From Toxotes chatareus (Eukaryota; Chordata; Actinopteri; Toxotidae), in assembly GCA_016801885.1 (NCBI GenBank), contig CM028892.1:10672114-10736113 (forward strand): 64,000 bases of DNA, given 5' to 3'. Below the pieces are notes generated by a model that saw only the letters and a program-made list of their open reading frames with translations, ran no database searches and was not told the origin of the DNA. The position numbers and the translations under genes were made by a program. Positions within the stretch are counted from its first letter, which is position 1. Every line of letters begins with the position of its first letter. Below are positions 60,382-64,000 of the stretch, in pieces.

Positions 60382-63081
60382 CTCGGACACTCCTCACAAT
60401 CTTGTCATGGACGTCAGAAAATCAGAAAATCAGCCGAAACGTCATCTTCAGGGGCTGAATATGAGGAGTGCTCGTCCTGTCCCGCTCTGCTCAGCCGTGG
60501 TGTCGGCTCAGCAGCAGGTGCATTACTGTAAGAGGCTTACAGACGAGAGCTCACTCTATACTGCCACAGACAATTAGGACAGGCTTTGGTTTGTGTCTCA
60601 GGTTTGTTTGAGAGACAAGACATCCCCCCTCTTTATGTGACGCTTAGCTGGGACACTGTCCTTCAACCACTCAATGAGGCTGAACGGACGTTATTTCCTA
60701 AACTCAGAGAAGTAAAGTGACACTTCCTTCCTTTATCCAGGTAAAAAGTTAACAGGGTTTTTGTTTTTCAGGAGAGATCAAGCCAGTGGATCTTAATCAG
60801 TTTGCAAACTGCCTGCTGAGGGGTGAATAATGCATTTTGAATTTTCTTCCCCAAAAGTCATTTTCCAAGAACCAAACAGGTCTCATCATGAACATGAGCA
60901 GGCAGAAGTGACTGGCCACCAGCAGCTGACTGAGGCTGTTGGTATGTGCAGCGCTGCATCCAGCAGGAGTCTCTGTTCTCACTTAAAGCACAGAAAGCAA
61001 CTTTGAAGGCTCCAGCAGTGACTCAGACAAAGCTGCTATTGTGCTGTTGTTTCCAGAAGACACTGGATCTACAGACACTTTAATGCGTCTCATATCTGAG
61101 CTGCAGCCAAATTGCATAACAGCAAAACTCTCACTGAGTCGCATCTTCACAGAAGGAAGGAAGTGTAAAAAAAAAAAATCGCCTCTGGACTCAACACAGC
61201 AGTGTGCATGAGGAACTCTCTGTCCATCATAACACTTTGATTTTATTCTTCCTCTCTTTTTCCACAGGGAGGTCAAAGGTCAAACATTTGGATTAGGAAG
61301 AGCTTGTTTTGCTCAGCAGCACTTCAGCAGGGCAAAGGTTTGCTGAGACATAGAACTAAAGACCCATGTTTTTATTGTTCGGATTTTAGTGAACCTGGAC
61401 GTCTCCTGTCTCAGTCTTTTACTGATAATAATCTTTTATTTACTTGAATTTATTTGAATTACTCGAAGTATAGGGGCGTGAAAACATTCTGAATCTGCTG
61501 TATCAGCTGGAATCAGTGAACGTAAAGCTGGATAAACATACCGACAACGTCCCTGCTGCAGGAGGTGAGACACGTTACAATCAGAGGACGAGGACGAGCC
61601 GCTGCTGCTGGTCAGACGAGTTCCACCTGTTTCAGGTAAAGAGTCTGGATCATTATGTAATGTGGTCTAATATGAGATAAGAGCTGAGATGAGATCAGGT
61701 CCATGTGATGAGCCTGAACAGTTTCTCTCGGTGCTGTTGTTGACAGAAGTTTGAGGATAACAGCTTGTAGATGGGAGATACTTTCACTGAGCTTCAGAGG
61801 AAGCGCCTGCAACATAAACAGTCAATTCCAGGAGATGGAGCAGAGTCTGAGGATTCGTTTCACATTTCTGACGCAGCAAAAAGGTTATTTACATATTGCC
61901 ATTTTGAATTACCTGCAAGTAAAAACATCCTTCTGCTGAGGTTAAAGGTCAAACATCTGAAACAGGCCTCTTCAGTAAAATGTCTGATGTTAAAACTGTT
62001 GCTCATCAGAGAATTTATTTTTCTTCCAGAATAAAAATACATGAAATAGTTTGGTCAGTTTTTAATAAGATGGTCTGATGATTAACTGAGTCACTTTTCA
62101 AACATTAACTTAAAGCGCCATCTAGTGTCCAATGTGACAATGGAGTTAATCAACACAGCAGTTCATTCAATCTTCCAGTGAGCAGTCCTGACTTTATTTC
62201 CTATAAAGTTTGGATTTTAATCTGCTTCTGTTTTCAGGTAAAACAATAAAAGCAGAATTTCATCCATTATTGATTCATTTTTAAAAACTTGGTTTCCTGT
62301 TGATTTTGAATTGAAGATGAATGTGACATGTTCAGTCGACCTGCTGTGAACTGAAGGTTAAGTGTCACCTTTCTTTCCTTTAACTTACTGTTTATAATTC
62401 TTGTTATTAATAACACATCTCATATCTGCCTGATAACACATTTTAATACATTTCAATAAAGCAAAAATGAAATAAAATGCACAGGTGACACCTGCAGGAG
62501 GTTTGATTAAACCCGTCTGATCGGCACAAACGAAGCATCACTGATCAGTCTCTTTCATTTTATTATCAAAGGGATATGACATCGTCTGTGAGTCCACAAC
62601 AACACAAACACACTGATTTCAGCTCGAAGTGCAGCAGAACAAGTCCCATCAAACCACAGACGCCATAAATACAACAGTCTTCAGGATAATGAGGCAAGAG
62701 ATTTAAATAGTAGATCCCTTTTAAAGTTGATTATAAATTATACTTGTGTCTGTAGGGAAGTGGAGAATAAAGCTTTCATATAAAAGGAGTGTCTGAAGTG
62801 TTTTCATATATCAGGAATGTGTGAAAGACCCAAAACAGAAGCAAAATTAAGGGAGAGAACTCATGAAAAAGAAAAATTGACGACTGACAGAGTGTTGAAC
62901 AAAACATTTTGGCTTCAAAACCGAAATAGCACAGTTTAAAAGAGACGTATCGCACGCGCTGAGGCCACTGACCAACTCAGAGAGATCACACGGTTTGAAA
63001 ACTGCTTTACAGAGACAACAGGGACCACGAAAGACAGTTTAAGGCACGAAATCTCACACTGGAATCTTCAGTCTGAAAATA
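60382..63081. other. Region upstream of faim, no confident gene
   Basis: Probably contains the faim promoter and a noncoding leader exon. One candidate minus-strand donor (TTGTCG then gtatgt, 61,536-61,541) follows a GC-richer stretch at 61,542-61,620. The plus open frame at 61,771-62,034 is unrecognised. From about 62,550 to 63,081 the sequence could be a minus-strand 3' UTR, with an AATAAA at 62,559-62,564. Plus-strand AATAAA signals near 62,455-62,475 and 62,764 are also present. No microsatellites of note. Confidence 0.5.
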
Positions 63082-63315
63082 TCATTTTCTCTGCCGAGAC
63101 AAGGCGACGAAAAACCCCCCACAACTTTTACAGAGATTGTCAAAACATCCAGAAAAATGACGTGAGAGTTTCCCTCTGAAGCGGCAGCTTCCCAAACCTG
63201 TTTGTCCTTTGTCTTTGTCTTCCACATTAAAAAGACTCGGTGCTTCCTGTGAACTCTCTTTAAACAAACTGCCCGGGGCTTCGTCGCTATTATTGGAAAA
63301 GTGCTCAGCAAAGCT
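63082..63315 (-). CDS. Putative terminal exon of an unrecognised gene
   Basis: A 234-bp open segment (77 codons plus TGA) after a strong acceptor (gtttcctccag). It starts SFAEHFSNNSDEAPGSLFKE, passes through SSQEAPSLFNVEDKDKGQTG and ends with a Cys-rich tail containing CFDNLCKSCGG and SRQRK. A minus-strand AATAAA about 520 bp downstream fits a 3' UTR. I do not recognise the family. Could be a true small gene's last exon, or chance; an overlapping frame is also open. Faim lies about 2.7 kb downstream on the same strand. Confidence 0.3.
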   Translation of the reverse strand, partial: SFAEHFSNNSDEAPGSLFKESSQEAPSLFNVEDKDKGQTGLGSCRFRGKLSRHFSGCFDNLCKSCGGFFVALSRQRK

Positions 63316-63404
63316 CTGGAGGAAACAAAAGGACACACGGACATGGACACTACACGCTGGACGGCAACAGCGATCGTCCAGGTTAATGCACGTCGTGGCC
63401 TCAC

Positions 63405-63468
63405 CTGTGTCAGACACAGTCTGAGGTCTGAGGCCGGTCTGAGGCCTGTCAGATTGTCAGATGAAGCT
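63405..63468 (-). CDS. Putative internal exon of the same unrecognised gene
   Basis: A 64-bp segment bounded by acceptor gtttccccag and donor gtgagg, encoding (A)SSDNLTGLRPASDLRLCLTQ. Its phase-0 donor joins 63,315 in frame and its entry phase needs two bases from an upstream exon I could not find. Splice-site quality and frame agreement are the only support. Confidence 0.22.
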
Positions 63469-63840
63469 CTGGGGAAACGTAACACTGATGCATAAATGAA
63501 ACAGACTTTGGCCACAGCACTGACTCTTCTGAGCATCAAAACAAACAAGAGGTGAGTTTGTTAACCTGCAGATGAACAGGTGAACACGGCCCACCTCTTC
63601 TGTAAAGGCACCGACTGGAGAAACAGCTCCACCAGCTGTTTGCTGTGTGGAAACATGATTCATGTGCATCTTCTTCTTAAGATTTACTAGAACGTCAGCT
63701 GAAATTTGAGCTACAATTTGGACGGAAACTTGGATTATCACCTTGGAGGTCCCAACACACAGCGGTGCAACAAAACATCAACCTGCTCCACAAACACATT
63801 CCTGCTCCATCACCATCAGGATGAAATGATTTTCTCAGCT
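63469..63840. other. No supported gene
   Basis: Sequence between the putative exon and the transposon fragment. A plus-strand donor-like AAGAG then gtgagt occurs near 63,547. No coding exon or repeat recognised, although decayed transposon sequence may extend left from 63,840. Confidence 0.6.
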
Positions 63841-64000
63841 TAGTGTGGAGGAACTTGCCGGGTCTGCACAAAGCCCTGACCTCAGCCCCATCCATCTCCT
63901 ACGGCATGAACTGGAACACCAACTAGGACCCGATCGCCCAGCCTCGGAGCTGGACCTCACCGAGTGGGAGCAAATCCCTGCAGCAGGTTCAACGTCTGAT
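63841..64000 (+). pseudogene. Degenerate Tc1/mariner-like transposase C-terminal fragment
   Basis: Plus-strand frame 63,877 onward reads SPDLSPIHLLRHELEHQLG, then PDRPASELDLTEWEQIPAA. This aligns with the Tc1 family SPDLNPIEHLWDELERRL and the downstream RP..VPDLT..W..IP region containing the third catalytic acidic residue of the DD(E/D) triad. That residue (E in NPIEHLW) is replaced by H, and the frame is disturbed before 63,870. It is therefore a dead fragment, truncated by the window edge. Confidence 0.7.

Noticed and set aside
61771..62034. Plus-strand 87-codon frame starting MGDTFTELQRKRLQ
   Set aside because: Charged start looks protein-like, but no family is recognised and it lacks clear splice or promoter support; left as unassigned.
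63054..63548. 164-codon minus-strand open frame overlapping the putative orphan exons
   Set aside because: It ignores the good splice sites, has no recognised domain, and runs in a different frame from the spliced candidate; treated as a shadow.

Overview
The window looks like teleost fish nuclear DNA. It has multi-exon genes with GT-AG introns, very many CA/GT microsatellites, CpG-rich promoters, degenerate fish-type interspersed repeats and a decayed Tc1/mariner transposase fragment. There are no bacterial-style operons, and most long open frames are microsatellite artefacts or intronic chance frames. The species cannot be named from sequence alone.

About 90% of the window (roughly 1-58,000) is the 5' half of agap1 on the minus strand. 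Agap1 is an Arf GTPase-activating protein with a GTPase-like domain, split PH domain, ArfGAP and ankyrin repeats. Nine consecutive coding exons plus one alternative first exon were located by translation and exact splice-phase bookkeeping. In transcript order they are: 56768-56606 (exon 1, short form); 34280-33074 (alternative exon 1, long form); then the shared exons 16909-16851, 16694-16607, 11753-11668, 10737-10596, 9879-9745, 4164-4037, 3315-3160 and 2857-2765. Together they encode the N-terminus, the whole GTPase-like domain and the linker up to the start of the PH domain. The PH, ArfGAP and ankyrin exons lie beyond the left edge. The alternative first exon encodes about 402 residues whose start, middle and end resemble the PIKE-L (long AGAP2) N-terminus. 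It joins the shared exon 2 in the same phase as the short first exon, so the locus encodes two N-termini from two promoters about 23 kb apart.

Upstream of agap1, on the same strand, is a complete faim gene (Fas apoptotic inhibitory molecule; four coding exons, 60381-58868, 181 aa). Its 3' end is within about 1 kb of the agap1 CpG-rich promoter. Further right, two ORF-compatible segments with good splice signals (63468-63405 and 63315-63082, minus) may be the end of an unrecognised gene. The window ends in a degraded Tc1-like transposase fragment (about 63,840-64,000).

The large introns hold a 1.2 kb CA-rich array (6780-7969), many shorter dinucleotide tracts, purine-rich minisatellites, copies of an AT-rich palindromic-ended teleost repeat, and several stretches rich in homeodomain-type TAATTA cores that look like conserved regulatory elements. 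Sites worth testing include a 16-bp perfect palindrome, a perfect 16-bp-stem hairpin, a triple AGGTCA DR1 array, a pair of inverted D-box (PAR-bZIP) sites, and a GT tract abutting a weak agap1 splice donor. I found no convincing wholly new biological system. The strongest leads are the PIKE-L-like alternative N-terminus and the orphan exon pair.
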